Below, one piece after another: positions 54,423 to 62,999 of a stretch of DNA of 64,000 nucleotides. The notes below the pieces were generated by a model. That model did not search any database, was not told the DNA's origin, and saw nothing but the letters and a program-made list of their open reading frames with translations. This DNA comes from Oceanospirillum sp047518265 (GTDB lineage Bacteria; Pseudomonadota; Gammaproteobacteria; Pseudomonadales; Halomonadaceae): NCBI GenBank assembly GCA_047518265.1, contig JAKZRG010000053.1, forward strand, positions 10,375-74,374, given 5' to 3'. A program made the translations under genes and the position numbers. How positions within the stretch are numbered: position 1 is the first letter of the stretch; every line of letters starts with the position of its first letter.

Positions 54423-55562
54423 ATGAATTTTGATTTTACCGATGATCAAAAACTCCTACAGGAAAGTGTGCGTAAGTTTCTACAAAACGAATCGCCACTA
54501 ACCGCCGCACGGGAAGTACTGGAACAGAAACAAACCCACAGCGAACATGTCTGGAAGGGCCTGCAGGAAATGGGCATTACCAGCCTGATGCTGCCGGAAT
54601 CTTGTGGTGGTTTTGGTCTGGGTGCTTTAGATCTGTGTTTGGTAGCAGAAGAGATTGGTCGTCAACTGACACCTGTACCTCTGTCTTCCACCCTCTATCT
54701 GGCGGCACAGGCCCTGTTACTGGGCTCTGATGAGACACAACAGCAGGAATGGTTAACCCGTATCTCTAATGGCAGCATCGCGACAATGGCGGCACCGTTA
54801 GACGGTAAAAGCACCACACTGCCACGTTTTTCCGACGGTGTACTGACCGGCCAAGCCGCTCTGGTACCGGATGCCCTAAGCGCAGAGTTTATTGTGGTGC
54901 TGGCTCTTGATGTCAACAAACAACCGGTTTGGGTCGTCACTGATTTAAATAAAGCGGATTTAAAAGAAACGGAGCAAAACAAGCAGATAGAACGTAACGC
55001 CCTAACCAGCATTGATGAAGCTCGTCCATTTGGTTCCATCGACTTTAACAACACCCCCGCACAAGCCCTGAACAAGGTCGATAATGCCCTGGAGCTGCTG
55101 GATCAAGTCCGCAGCCGTGCCGCCATCCTATTTGCCTTTGAGCAGATCGGTGGTGCCGATGCCGTTACCGAAATCTCCGTGGAATATGCCCGCGAACGTA
55201 AAACCTTTGGCCGTGCCATTGGTTCTTATCAGGGCATCAAACACAAGCTAGCAGATATGTATACCAGTAACCAGATGGCTCGCGCCCACTGCTACTACGG
55301 CGCTTGGGCACTGAATACCGATGGCCCAGAACTGGCCATTGCTGCCGCCGGAGCCCGTGTTAGCGCCAGCCGCGCCTTTAACTACGCCGCACAGGAAAGC
55401 ATCCAAGTGCATGGCGGCATGGGGTACACCTGGGAACTGGACTGCCACCTATTCTATCGCCGCACCCGCCAACTGGCACTGATTCTAGGCCCAGAGCAAC
55501 AGTGGAACGAACGTATCGCCGCTGAATTGGAAGCTAAGTTTCTGACGGAAGACGTCGCCTAG
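54423..55562 (+). CDS. Acyl-CoA dehydrogenase (probable subunit without CxxEPGAGSD loop)
   Basis: 379 residues from ATG at 54423 (AAAGGATATC upstream; the frame opens at 54363). Acyl-CoA dehydrogenase fold: FTDDQKLLQESVRKFL, GGFGLGALDLCLVAEEIGRQ, and the C-terminal half with ERKTFGRAIGSYQGIKHKLADM and IQVHGGMGYTWELDCHLFYRR. The middle domain is poorly conserved, and the usual FAD/substrate loop (EPGAGSD) is absent. Paired with the next gene, it fits a heteromeric alpha2beta2 dehydrogenase as known for steroid and some cyclic acyl-CoAs; this is inference. Confidence 0.87.
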   Translation: MNFDFTDDQKLLQESVRKFLQNESPLTAAREVLEQKQTHSEHVWKGLQEMGITSLMLPESCGGFGLGALDLCLVAEEIGRQLTPVPLSSTLYLAAQALLLGSDETQQQEWLTRISNGSIATMAAPLDGKSTTLPRFSDGVLTGQAALVPDALSAEFIVVLALDVNKQPVWVVTDLNKADLKETEQNKQIERNALTSIDEARPFGSIDFNNTPAQALNKVDNALELLDQVRSRAAILFAFEQIGGADAVTEISVEYARERKTFGRAIGSYQGIKHKLADMYTSNQMARAHCYYGAWALNTDGPELAIAAAGARVSASRAFNYAAQESIQVHGGMGYTWELDCHLFYRRTRQLALILGPEQQWNERIAAELEAKFLTEDVA

Positions 55563-55612
55563 AAAAAGCTTGAGCCAACAAAAAATAAGAATACCGTCCG
55601 GAGATAAAAACT

Positions 55613-56905
55613 ATGGATTTTAACGATTCGATTGAAGAAGCCGCATTCCGTACCGAGTGTCAGGAATGGCTAGCGCAAAACGCCCCACGTAAAGAACGCC
55701 CGGATGAAATCTTTGGCCGTGGCATGTCACAAGAAGAGCTGATGCAAGCCGGTCGTGAATGGCAGGGCCGTAAAGCCGTCGCCGGTTTTGGTGCTATCAC
55801 CTGGCCGAAAAAAATGGGTGGCCGTGGTGGCTCTCCTATTCAGGAAGTGATCTACCGTCAGGAAGAAGCCAACTATAAAGTACCCGTAGGAGCCTTTAAC
55901 GTCAGCCTGGGCATGGTCATTCCCTCCCTATTTGTTCACGCTGCACCGGAAGTGGTTAAAGAACACGTTGGCCCCGCCCTGCACGGTAAGGCCCTATGGT
56001 GTCAGCTACTGTCCGAACCCGGTGCCGGTTCTGATCTGGGCATGGTACGTACCCGTGCTGAACGCTGCACCGATGGTCGCGAAGGCTGGCTGATCAACGG
56101 ACAGAAAGTCTGGACCACCCTGGCCCAGTTTGCTGACTTCGGCATGGTACTGACCCGCACCGACCCTACCGTACCTAAGTTTGCGGGCATGACCACCTTC
56201 TACGTGGATATGAGCGCCCCAGGCATCGAAGTATGCCCTATCAAACAAGCTAACGGCGAAGCCGAGTTTAACGAAGTTTTCTTTAACGACGTCTTTGTAC
56301 CCGACACCCAACGTGTTGGCGAAGTGGGCGGCGGCTGGAAAACCACCATGACCGGCCTGATGAACGAACGCCTCTCCATCGGCGGCGTCATGCCACCGGA
56401 ACTATGGCGCACCACCATCAAAATGATGCGTGATACCGATTTTGGCAGCAACTTTAGCCCGGAAAACATGGCAGATGAAAGCACAGCCCGAGACAACAAC
56501 CAAGACAACAGCGCCCTAAAAGACGGCCCAACCCGCCAGAAGCTATCAGACCTCTACCTAAATGCCCAAGGCCTATGGTTACTGCAATGCCGAGGCTTAA
56601 CCGCACTAGGCCAAGGTAAAGAACCGGATGCCGCGCTTTCAGTCGCAAAAATCGTCGCCGCACGCACCCTGCAAGACTTCTCCTACCTTGCTATGGATCT
56701 GCAAGGTAGCCAGGGTGTACTCACCGCTGAAAATCTGGGCGATAGCTGGGAATTAGTCGAACGCCTCTGGATGGGCTCCGCCGGAATGCGTATTGCCGGT
56801 GGTACCGATGAGATTGTGAAAAATAATGTGGGTGAGCGAGTATTGGGACTGCCACCAGAGCCACGGACGGATAAGGGACTGGCGTTTAATCAGTTGATTG
56901 GATGA
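55613..56905 (+). CDS. Acyl-CoA dehydrogenase, second subunit
   Basis: 430 residues. Contains the FAD-binding loop CQLLSEPGAGSDLGMVRTRAE near residues 127-147 and, towards the end, GSAGMRIAGGTDEIVKNNVGERVLGLP, both typical of catalytic acyl-CoA dehydrogenases. The N-terminal helix domain and the middle domain (LINGQKVWTTLAQFADFGMVL) are intact. It oxidises an acyl-CoA to the enoyl-CoA and passes electrons to ETF, whose quinone oxidoreductase is at 27437. It ends the plus-strand unit at a terminator. Confidence 0.9.
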   Translation: MDFNDSIEEAAFRTECQEWLAQNAPRKERPDEIFGRGMSQEELMQAGREWQGRKAVAGFGAITWPKKMGGRGGSPIQEVIYRQEEANYKVPVGAFNVSLGMVIPSLFVHAAPEVVKEHVGPALHGKALWCQLLSEPGAGSDLGMVRTRAERCTDGREGWLINGQKVWTTLAQFADFGMVLTRTDPTVPKFAGMTTFYVDMSAPGIEVCPIKQANGEAEFNEVFFNDVFVPDTQRVGEVGGGWKTTMTGLMNERLSIGGVMPPELWRTTIKMMRDTDFGSNFSPENMADESTARDNNQDNSALKDGPTRQKLSDLYLNAQGLWLLQCRGLTALGQGKEPDAALSVAKIVAARTLQDFSYLAMDLQGSQGVLTAENLGDSWELVERLWMGSAGMRIAGGTDEIVKNNVGERVLGLPPEPRTDKGLAFNQLIG

Positions 56906-56921
56906 AGATATATCAGGAAGG

Positions 56922-56943
56922 AAGCCGCCTTAAGGCGGCTTTT
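56922..56943 (+). terminator. Intrinsic terminator after the acyl-CoA dehydrogenase unit
   Basis: AAGCCGCC-TT-AAGGCGGCTT hairpin followed by T residues, 17 bases after the stop. Confidence 0.85.
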
Positions 56944-56998
56944 CATAAAAAGCAGCAGTGATTTATAAAAATAGAATCTAGTCTTTTAAACTAAAAAA

Positions 56999-57817
56999 TC
57001 AGCCTAATATTTCAACAATCTTTTCTTTAGTATATCTACTACTATTAAGTACGGGGAAAAGTTCTGGATTCTGATGATGGATATATTTCACCATTTTCCT
57101 ACCAAAATATGTCCACTCATACCAAGGTATCCCCTCATACACTGGAATATGAATCGCACCAATTTCGACTAAATATCTAATCGCATAATTCATTTCTGTA
57201 ACCTTAGAACTGCCACTGCCTGTTGGCATAGCAAACCTAGGCCAGTGCTCAAAGTTATTAGCAATAAGGCTCAAGCAGAGACCATCTAAACTCGCGGACA
57301 TTTCCTTTACTTTTTCATGCTCATATAGATCACAGTCACTAATTGCCGTGGCAATACAATCTATTAACTCCGTTTTTCTCTTCTCTCGGACTTCAGTCTT
57401 ATCTGTGACTTTAAAGCTAATTGGCCAGCGGTGCTGCAAGATATCAAAGGGTAGTTCCTTTGCAGAACCAAAATCTTCATTCATCAGTAAGATGACACGC
57501 TCCCAACCTAAGCACCTAGCAGCGTAACCAAGCTCTATCAATACATTTGGGTTTGACAGTTTTTTGCCCTTAGCTGTTTCCCCTACAAATGTTAAATCTG
57601 CAATGAACACTGATGAATCACGTATCCGCTTAAAAATTGTATCAATGATATTTGGAGCCCCAGGAATACCTGTAGCCCCTTCTTGTGGCCTAGAACATAT
57701 TTCTGAGTCTTGCTCTTCCTGCACGGAACAAGCAGATTGAATAGCCTCCCAGATAAATGTTTTGTTATTGTTTGATGGTGTATCAAGCTGCCAAGAGAAA
57801 AAAATAGTTTTTGGCAT
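56999..57817 (-). CDS. TIR-like nucleotide-binding protein, defence-associated
   Basis: 272 residues; AAGGAG six bases before the ATG. The N-terminal 150 residues form a TIR/deoxyribosyltransferase-like fold: TIFFSWQLDTPSNNNKTFIW, DTIFKRIRDSSVFIADLTFVG, NPNVLIELGYAARCLGWERV and ELPFDILQHRWPISF. The C-terminal 120 residues contain a predicted winged-helix-like end (YLVEIGAIHIPVY, WTYFGRKMV). Proteins of this shape occur as putative effectors in antiviral systems. It lies 76 bases downstream of the last Septu-like nuclease gene on the same strand, so it may belong to the array or be a separate system. Activity not determinable. Confidence 0.65.
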   Translation of the reverse strand: MPKTIFFSWQLDTPSNNNKTFIWEAIQSACSVQEEQDSEICSRPQEGATGIPGAPNIIDTIFKRIRDSSVFIADLTFVGETAKGKKLSNPNVLIELGYAARCLGWERVILLMNEDFGSAKELPFDILQHRWPISFKVTDKTEVREKRKTELIDCIATAISDCDLYEHEKVKEMSASLDGLCLSLIANNFEHWPRFAMPTGSGSSKVTEMNYAIRYLVEIGAIHIPVYEGIPWYEWTYFGRKMVKYIHHQNPELFPVLNSSRYTKEKIVEILG

Positions 57818-57856
57818 AGTAACTCCTTGTATAGCCAGTGAAAATCAGAGCTGTTG

Positions 57857-57887
57857 GCGGATGTGCCTCTGGCTTATCCACGCTACC
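57857..57887 (+). repeat. Dispersed repeat copy 3
   Basis: Near-identical to 42765-42795 with one change (GTGCC for GCGCC), in the gap between the TIR-like gene and the nuclease gene. Confidence 0.8.
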
Positions 57888-57893
57888 AAGTCA

Positions 57894-58676
57894 TCAACCA
57901 ACATACCCTATATTTCTCAGGTGCTGCTCCGCTTCTGAGCCTAAATAACTGCGAATTGAGCTAAAGAATGCAGGCCAATGTTGCTGGTTATTTTTACGAA
58001 GATAAACCTGAGCCAGCTGTAATCTTGCAGCTCTTATATCTTTTCCCGCCACTATCAGCGCCTGCAATTGTGTATTGAGTTGGTTTAAGACCGCTTTACG
58101 CAAACTGTTAAGGCGATTGGCATACAGGTGCAATTCATCCAGTGTGTTTTGAGCTTGTTGGATATTAATGCCAGCTTGGTGACAATTCGCTTCATTTACC
58201 GATAAGATCCCTGTAGCACGCTCACATTTAAAAAATACGGGGAACGGTGGTAACTGCAACGGATTCAGGATAATGCCATCCAGGTTTTTCTTTCCCTTTG
58301 GTACGTCGCAGGAGTTATCTGGGCTGGTAAAACGATTTGCGGCATCGGTTACTGTGCTTTGACTGCCGCCATGACAACAACCCAAGAGATTCTGCCAATC
58401 TAAGTGCCAATTATGGGCGGTTGAATGATCTGATTTAGGGTGGAAGTGCTCCACTCGGAAATCCGCAATACCACTAGCATCCTTTTCCTTCAAGTCTATT
58501 TCACAATATGCGCAAATACCGCTTTGATCTGATTTTAACTGATCCTGTACTTGATTCCGACGCTGTTTAATTTGGGTTGTGCGGCCCTTGGAAAAACTGT
58601 CCCATTTACCATTAGAGTTGTTCATCCTATACGTATATAGCAATGATGGCTCACTTCCTTTGATTATATTTTTCAC
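57894..58676 (-). CDS. PtuB-like HNH nuclease (Septu, module 1)
   Basis: 260 residues of the TIGR02646/PtuB family. The N-terminal IIKGSEPSLL is typical. The zinc/HNH core is complete: GICAYCEIDL (Cys55, Cys58), FRVEHFHPKSDHS (His77, His79), LDWQNLLGCCHGG (Asn96, Cys100/101). The start overlaps the ATPase stop by four bases (ATGA). In Septu the ATPase PtuA and nuclease PtuB together block phage infection; PtuB-type nucleases also occur in retron Ec78-like systems, but no reverse transcriptase is visible here. Confidence 0.85.
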   Translation of the reverse strand: MKNIIKGSEPSLLYTYRMNNSNGKWDSFSKGRTTQIKQRRNQVQDQLKSDQSGICAYCEIDLKEKDASGIADFRVEHFHPKSDHSTAHNWHLDWQNLLGCCHGGSQSTVTDAANRFTSPDNSCDVPKGKKNLDGIILNPLQLPPFPVFFKCERATGILSVNEANCHQAGINIQQAQNTLDELHLYANRLNSLRKAVLNQLNTQLQALIVAGKDIRAARLQLAQVYLRKNNQQHWPAFFSSIRSYLGSEAEQHLRNIGYVG

Positions 58677-59974
58677 GAAGGGTTACGCTCCCATTCTTTC
58701 ATGCGAATATCCATATCCAAACGCAATAATTCAGGTTCGTATTCCTTGCCCCAATCATCAAGCTGTTTACGTAATTTGAGAGCTGAGTCTGAATCCCATT
58801 TATCATCGGCCACAAGCTGTTGGTAGGCTTTTAGCGACTGAACAATGTCCAGCTGTTCCACTCTAGGGGATGATAGACCAAGTACATCAAGCAGTACCTG
58901 CTGGGCTTCTGCGCCCTCTGAGAAATAGACTGGGCGTAAACTGGGTTTATCATCCTGCCAATCAATCACCCGTAAACATTCAGGTTTAACTGATGATGCA
59001 ACTTGGGCGCTATGGGTAGAGACAATAAACTGAATATTAGGAAAGGTATGCATCAGATCTAATAAGATTGTTTGCTGCCAACCTGGGTGAAGGTGCAGAT
59101 CCACCTCATCAATCATGACGACACCTTCAGTTTGAAGTGGATCAGACATATCAGGATTAGCTTCGGCCATACGAGCAGCAATATCCATCACCATAGCCAA
59201 AGTGGTTCGATAACCGTCACTCAGTTGTTCTATCCGCAATTGTTTAACGCAGTCATCTTGCTGCCAATCCACTGCGATACCGGCGGGATCTACGCTTCTA
59301 GGGTTGCTAAAATCAGGCATCATCACCGTAACCGCCCGGCGAATCGCTTTAAGTTCGGGGATCTCTACCTCAAACGAACGGGCTTCTTTTTGTTTTTTAG
59401 TTTCAATATCTTCCAGAGCGTAAAAGTATTCTACAAAGCTGCGAAAATTCGTACGGCTTTCTAAAGCACCTTTTAAAGCATCAAAACGGCTGAATTCTTT
59501 GTTAAAGCTCCGTTTTCTTTGTGGAACCTCGAATACACCGCGCCCTGTGCCGTAATAAACGAAGACCGGCAGTTCAAAGGGTATTTTATCGTTAAAGGCA
59601 TCAACAAAAGAATCAACATAATCCGTGAGCTGTTTAACCCCATAGGCTTCTGGGATCTGACTCGCTGTTTTTTTGGTTTGATCGCGCTTTTCAGTTCTAT
59701 CCCAAACGAGGTTATTGGTACTCTGACAGCTAATACGCATATATGCAGGCTTAGCACCATCGGGAAAAATCTGAAAATCCGTCGCCTTAGGACTTAAACC
59801 ACTTACCTTTGGCAAACGTGTTAAAAACGGCCCGACAGCAATTGCCAAGCCGTCTAAAATACTGGATTTACCAGCCCCATTACGTGCCACTAATACGGTC
59901 AGTTGCGGATCAAAATTCAGTGAAAAATCATCAAAACGGCGGAAGTGATTTAAGGTGAGACGTTTTATTTTCAT
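58673..59974 (-). CDS. PtuA-like ATPase (Septu, module 1)
   Basis: 433 residues, ABC/SMC-like AAA ATPase. Walker A at 30-37 reads ARNGAGKS, with Ala in place of the usual first Gly. Signature EQLSDGYRTTLAMVMD, Walker B GVVMIDEVDLHLHPGW, H-loop FIVSTHSAQVASSV. The coiled-coil region between is short, as in PtuA. It is coupled to the downstream HNH gene. CGGAG lies nine bases before the ATG. It probably forms a complex that restrains and triggers the nuclease by nucleotide binding, as known for Septu. Confidence 0.85.
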   Translation of the reverse strand: MKIKRLTLNHFRRFDDFSLNFDPQLTVLVARNGAGKSSILDGLAIAVGPFLTRLPKVSGLSPKATDFQIFPDGAKPAYMRISCQSTNNLVWDRTEKRDQTKKTASQIPEAYGVKQLTDYVDSFVDAFNDKIPFELPVFVYYGTGRGVFEVPQRKRSFNKEFSRFDALKGALESRTNFRSFVEYFYALEDIETKKQKEARSFEVEIPELKAIRRAVTVMMPDFSNPRSVDPAGIAVDWQQDDCVKQLRIEQLSDGYRTTLAMVMDIAARMAEANPDMSDPLQTEGVVMIDEVDLHLHPGWQQTILLDLMHTFPNIQFIVSTHSAQVASSVKPECLRVIDWQDDKPSLRPVYFSEGAEAQQVLLDVLGLSSPRVEQLDIVQSLKAYQQLVADDKWDSDSALKLRKQLDDWGKEYEPELLRLDMDIRMKEWERNPS

Positions 59975-60186
59975 GCCGTATGGCTCCGATTTTTGTATCT
60001 AAGGTCATTATTCCCTAGCGGTGTGACTCATTAGGGTAACTACCCATTTCTAGCCATTTTTATTGAGTAGAATCATACACTTTGCCAAATGGAGTATCAC
60101 CCGTTTAGTTCAGGGGCTTTAGGCTAACGATTGCATTGAGCGAGACTGATTTTTGATAACAAGCCCAAGCACTGGCTACACCCCCC
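59975..60186. other. Gap between Septu-like modules 1 and 2
   Basis: 212 bases with no gene and no clear terminator; likely holds a promoter for module 1. No retron-like msr/msd inverted repeats were recognised. Confidence 0.4.
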
Positions 60187-60822
60187 CTAAATAACATAAT
60201 GCCCAAACAGCATGTTAATCGTTGTCCAAAATTCAGAGTAACCTTTTTCTTCATCTGCCCTTAGATAACCCGCGACAAATAACTGAAGGTCATCTTCAGA
60301 TAAGTCAGCATCCAGAAAGGGCTCTATGGCAGCCGCTCGCAGACTATTCAATTTAGGCAGATCCAACCCGAGCCGTTTGATAGTTTCTTTTGCTGCCATA
60401 TCTTGCTCACCTGCTGAGGAGCTAATATGCCCATCTCCGTTATAGCTAAAACGGGTTTCACATGCGGGAGTAAAAGGAGAAACCAGCAATTCAGCATCAA
60501 ACCAGTCTCCTTTTAAATTACCACAGTGTCTGGGTTCGCCTTTGGCTAACTGATTTTGGCAAGAGCAAAGCAGATTACTAAAATCCAGAGGGTCAATCCG
60601 TTCATCACTTTGGGGCTGAAAGTGCTCAATATGAGAGTCACCTTCCATCAAGCGACGCTCACAGTAACAGCAAATACCTCCCTGCTCCCGCATCAATGTT
60701 TGTTTAACCGCCCGCTTTTCTTTGCCGCTTAGCTCATCATAAGTGGGCTGCCAATCGTCATTAGCCAAAGCTTTCCAAGCGGTCAAAAGCTCTGGTTCTT
60801 CGCCCTTAATCGTGTGCTTCAT
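60187..60822 (-). CDS. PtuB-like HNH nuclease (Septu, module 2)
   Basis: 211 residues, same TIGR02646-type family as the module 1 nuclease but clearly diverged and shorter. N-terminal HTIKGEEPELL corresponds to IIKGSEPSLL of module 1. HNH core: GICCYCERRL (Cys51-54), SHIEHFQPQSDERID (His67), LDFSNLLCSCQNQL (Asn83). The start overlaps the ATPase stop by four bases (ATGA). Nuclease activity is likely given intact motifs. Confidence 0.85.
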   Translation of the reverse strand: MKHTIKGEEPELLTAWKALANDDWQPTYDELSGKEKRAVKQTLMREQGGICCYCERRLMEGDSHIEHFQPQSDERIDPLDFSNLLCSCQNQLAKGEPRHCGNLKGDWFDAELLVSPFTPACETRFSYNGDGHISSSAGEQDMAAKETIKRLGLDLPKLNSLRAAAIEPFLDADLSEDDLQLFVAGYLRADEEKGYSEFWTTINMLFGHYVI

Positions 60823-62105
60823 TTTCCGATCAGCTCCTTGCGTTTGATCAGTACAGAAGCTTTTACTAAATCCGGGTCTTCGCCAATATCATCTCTCAGT
60901 TGCACAATATGACTGAGAGCATCTGCCAAGTTACCTTGTTGAATCAGGCTGTATAACTGACTTAACTGGTTATGGACGCTATCTGGCCGAGTGGTTTCCA
61001 GCCCCATAATATCTTCCAATATCCGGTCGACATTTTTACCGTAGGACTCTGTTACTGGCAGGAGGTTTAGTCGCCCCTCTTCCATCTTCAGTAAATGCAG
61101 GTGCTCTGGTTTAACATGAGTAATCACATGGGGCGAATGCGTGGAGATAATAAACTGGCAGTTTGGGAACACCTCACGTAAACGTGGCACCAAAATACGC
61201 TGCCATTTAGGGTGTAAGTGCAGATCAACCTCATCGATTAAGATAATGCCTTTTCCGCTCAATGGATCTTCATTTAAGCTCGGATTTGGATTAGCAATGG
61301 CCATTCGCCGCGCCAGATCGCCGACAATAGCCATCAAACACTTTTCACCATCGGACAGCTGATTAACCGTTAGCTTATAACCGTCTTTCTCTACTTCCAT
61401 GCGCAGAGGCTTACGCCGCACCGTTAGATTACTAAACTCAGGCATAAAGCGTTCCAGAGCATGACGAACAGCATCTAGTTGAAAATCTGGGAACTGATAC
61501 CCTTCCGGCTTTATAAGCTGGTCAGCGTATTTTCGATTTTCATTTTCCAGATCTTCACGCTCACGGAACCATTCAAAAAATGTTCTGAAGCTAGCACCGC
61601 TGGTCAGGGACTCATCATAAGCATCCAACGGGTCAAAATTATGCTGATGCTTGATACGTAGCGGGATATCCAATACCGCCCGATTAACCGGATAATACGC
61701 AAACAGGGGTAAATTAAGCGACGCGCTTTGTTCTGCATCTTCGGCTTGATATTGTTTCGCCAATTCAGTGGCAGGGGCCAACAAAGAAACAGCCTCTTTT
61801 TTACTATAACCTTTACGGGTTTTCGCCAGACTCCAAACAAAATCACGCACACCATCATGGCAAGTCATTTCGATATTTGCGGTCGATTCACCATTACGGA
61901 TATCTTGATCAGAAATCTTGCGACCGGCCGCCTGGCTGCTTCGAATACGATTCACCATCCAAGACAGTAAAATCGCCGCAGCATCTAGAATGCTGGACTT
62001 ACCGGCACCATTCATACCCACTAATACATTCAAATGTGGATCAAACTGGATGGGTAAATCTTCCGCACCCCGGAAATTCTGTAACGTCAGCTGCTTAATA
62101 TACAA
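60819..62105 (-). CDS. PtuA-like ATPase (Septu, module 2)
   Basis: 428 residues. Start is a TTG at 62105 with GGAG seven bases upstream. Walker A GMNGAGKS (from Gly30), signature NQLSDGEKCLMAIVGD, Walker B GIILIDEVDLHLHPKWQ, H-loop FIISTHSPHVITHV. The overall plan matches the module 1 ATPase (same N-terminus IKxLTLxNFR and same spacing), so they are paralogues, but identity outside motifs is low by eye, pointing to independent acquisition or old duplication. Coupled to the nuclease gene downstream. Confidence 0.87.
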   Translation of the reverse strand: MYIKQLTLQNFRGAEDLPIQFDPHLNVLVGMNGAGKSSILDAAAILLSWMVNRIRSSQAAGRKISDQDIRNGESTANIEMTCHDGVRDFVWSLAKTRKGYSKKEAVSLLAPATELAKQYQAEDAEQSASLNLPLFAYYPVNRAVLDIPLRIKHQHNFDPLDAYDESLTSGASFRTFFEWFREREDLENENRKYADQLIKPEGYQFPDFQLDAVRHALERFMPEFSNLTVRRKPLRMEVEKDGYKLTVNQLSDGEKCLMAIVGDLARRMAIANPNPSLNEDPLSGKGIILIDEVDLHLHPKWQRILVPRLREVFPNCQFIISTHSPHVITHVKPEHLHLLKMEEGRLNLLPVTESYGKNVDRILEDIMGLETTRPDSVHNQLSQLYSLIQQGNLADALSHIVQLRDDIGEDPDLVKASVLIKRKELIGK

Positions 62106-62135
62106 AATAGGTCTCCAGCCTTAACGGTGATACTG

Positions 62136-62999
62136 TCATGGAGCTAAGTCCAGTTCATCAATAATATCAACTAAATACGGTAATTTTTTATTGGGCAAGA
62201 TATGTTGAATAACGGCAGCACTAAATGGAGATTTACGATTACAGAGCTCTTTTAATTGTTTTTTAGCTTCCTCTATACCTTCGCGATCTTCATCATCTAA
62301 GTCTACATCATCTATGCTAGATGCAATTTTTAAGAGGCGGATAGCTCTTTGAGTATCTTTGATTTTACTTAACCGTTGAGGGGCAATTGTTTCATGGTCA
62401 AGGTTCAACAATATCTTAGAGATTTTAACCTTTTCAAAACCTGCAGGATCAACGTCTTCAGTTAATCTTGAAGCAGTTTTTCCTGTCTCAACTTCAAATG
62501 ATAATAATTGGACATCATCTAAACAACAAGGATCGAGTATTTGATGGTAATCGTAATCACAAGGGCTAGTTTCAGTCCAAGCACGCTTTGTTTCATCTGA
62601 TAATGGGAAATAATCTACTTTCCCACCGCCACCACGACTGCGATTCGCATAAATGCAGGAATAGCGATAATTTTTTATGTCAAATGCTTTCCACCAGTAA
62701 CCTGGGTGTTGATTCTCTCCAATTTTTACAATAGAGCCATCTGCATCCTTTACCCTACCCTTAGGCCAATAATGATCAACATCAAAATCAGTGCCAATTC
62801 GTGGTGATTCGGTATACCAACATTTATCTCCAAATGTATTAATAAAGTTACCCTTTAAAGAGCTCCACTTATTACCAATAGAGCTAACTTTTTCACTAGG
62901 ATCCTTCGCCGATGAAACTTGATCAGCCCAAACCGCAGAATTTTCATCCCAGCTTTTAGTTTTGCAACTTACAAGCTTAGCTCTATCAATGAGTCTCAT
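62136..62999 (-). CDS. Divergent HNH-like nuclease (module 3)
   Basis: 287 residues. The core keeps FGDKCWYTESPRIG (Cys60, with Thr63 where PtuB has the second Cys), FDVDHYWPKGRV (His76) and FDIKNYRYSCIYANRS (Asn110), so an HNH fold is likely but the first zinc pair is incomplete. C-terminal half helical, with KLPYLVDIIDELDL. It starts 14 bases inside the end of the upstream ATPase gene, the same ATPase-nuclease order as in modules 1 and 2. It may define a Septu-like subtype not matching standard PtuB profiles. Confidence 0.7.
   Translation of the reverse strand: MRLIDRAKLVSCKTKSWDENSAVWADQVSSAKDPSEKVSSIGNKWSSLKGNFINTFGDKCWYTESPRIGTDFDVDHYWPKGRVKDADGSIVKIGENQHPGYWWKAFDIKNYRYSCIYANRSRGGGGKVDYFPLSDETKRAWTETSPCDYDYHQILDPCCLDDVQLLSFEVETGKTASRLTEDVDPAGFEKVKISKILLNLDHETIAPQRLSKIKDTQRAIRLLKIASSIDDVDLDDEDREGIEEAKKQLKELCNRKSPFSAAVIQHILPNKKLPYLVDIIDELDLAP

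Noticed and set aside
57894..60186. Retron of the Ec78 type (PtuA/PtuB with reverse transcriptase)
   Set aside because: No reverse transcriptase gene or msr/msd-like inverted repeats are visible next to either complete module; only the ATPase and HNH genes are present. One could still lie beyond base 64000 for module 3.
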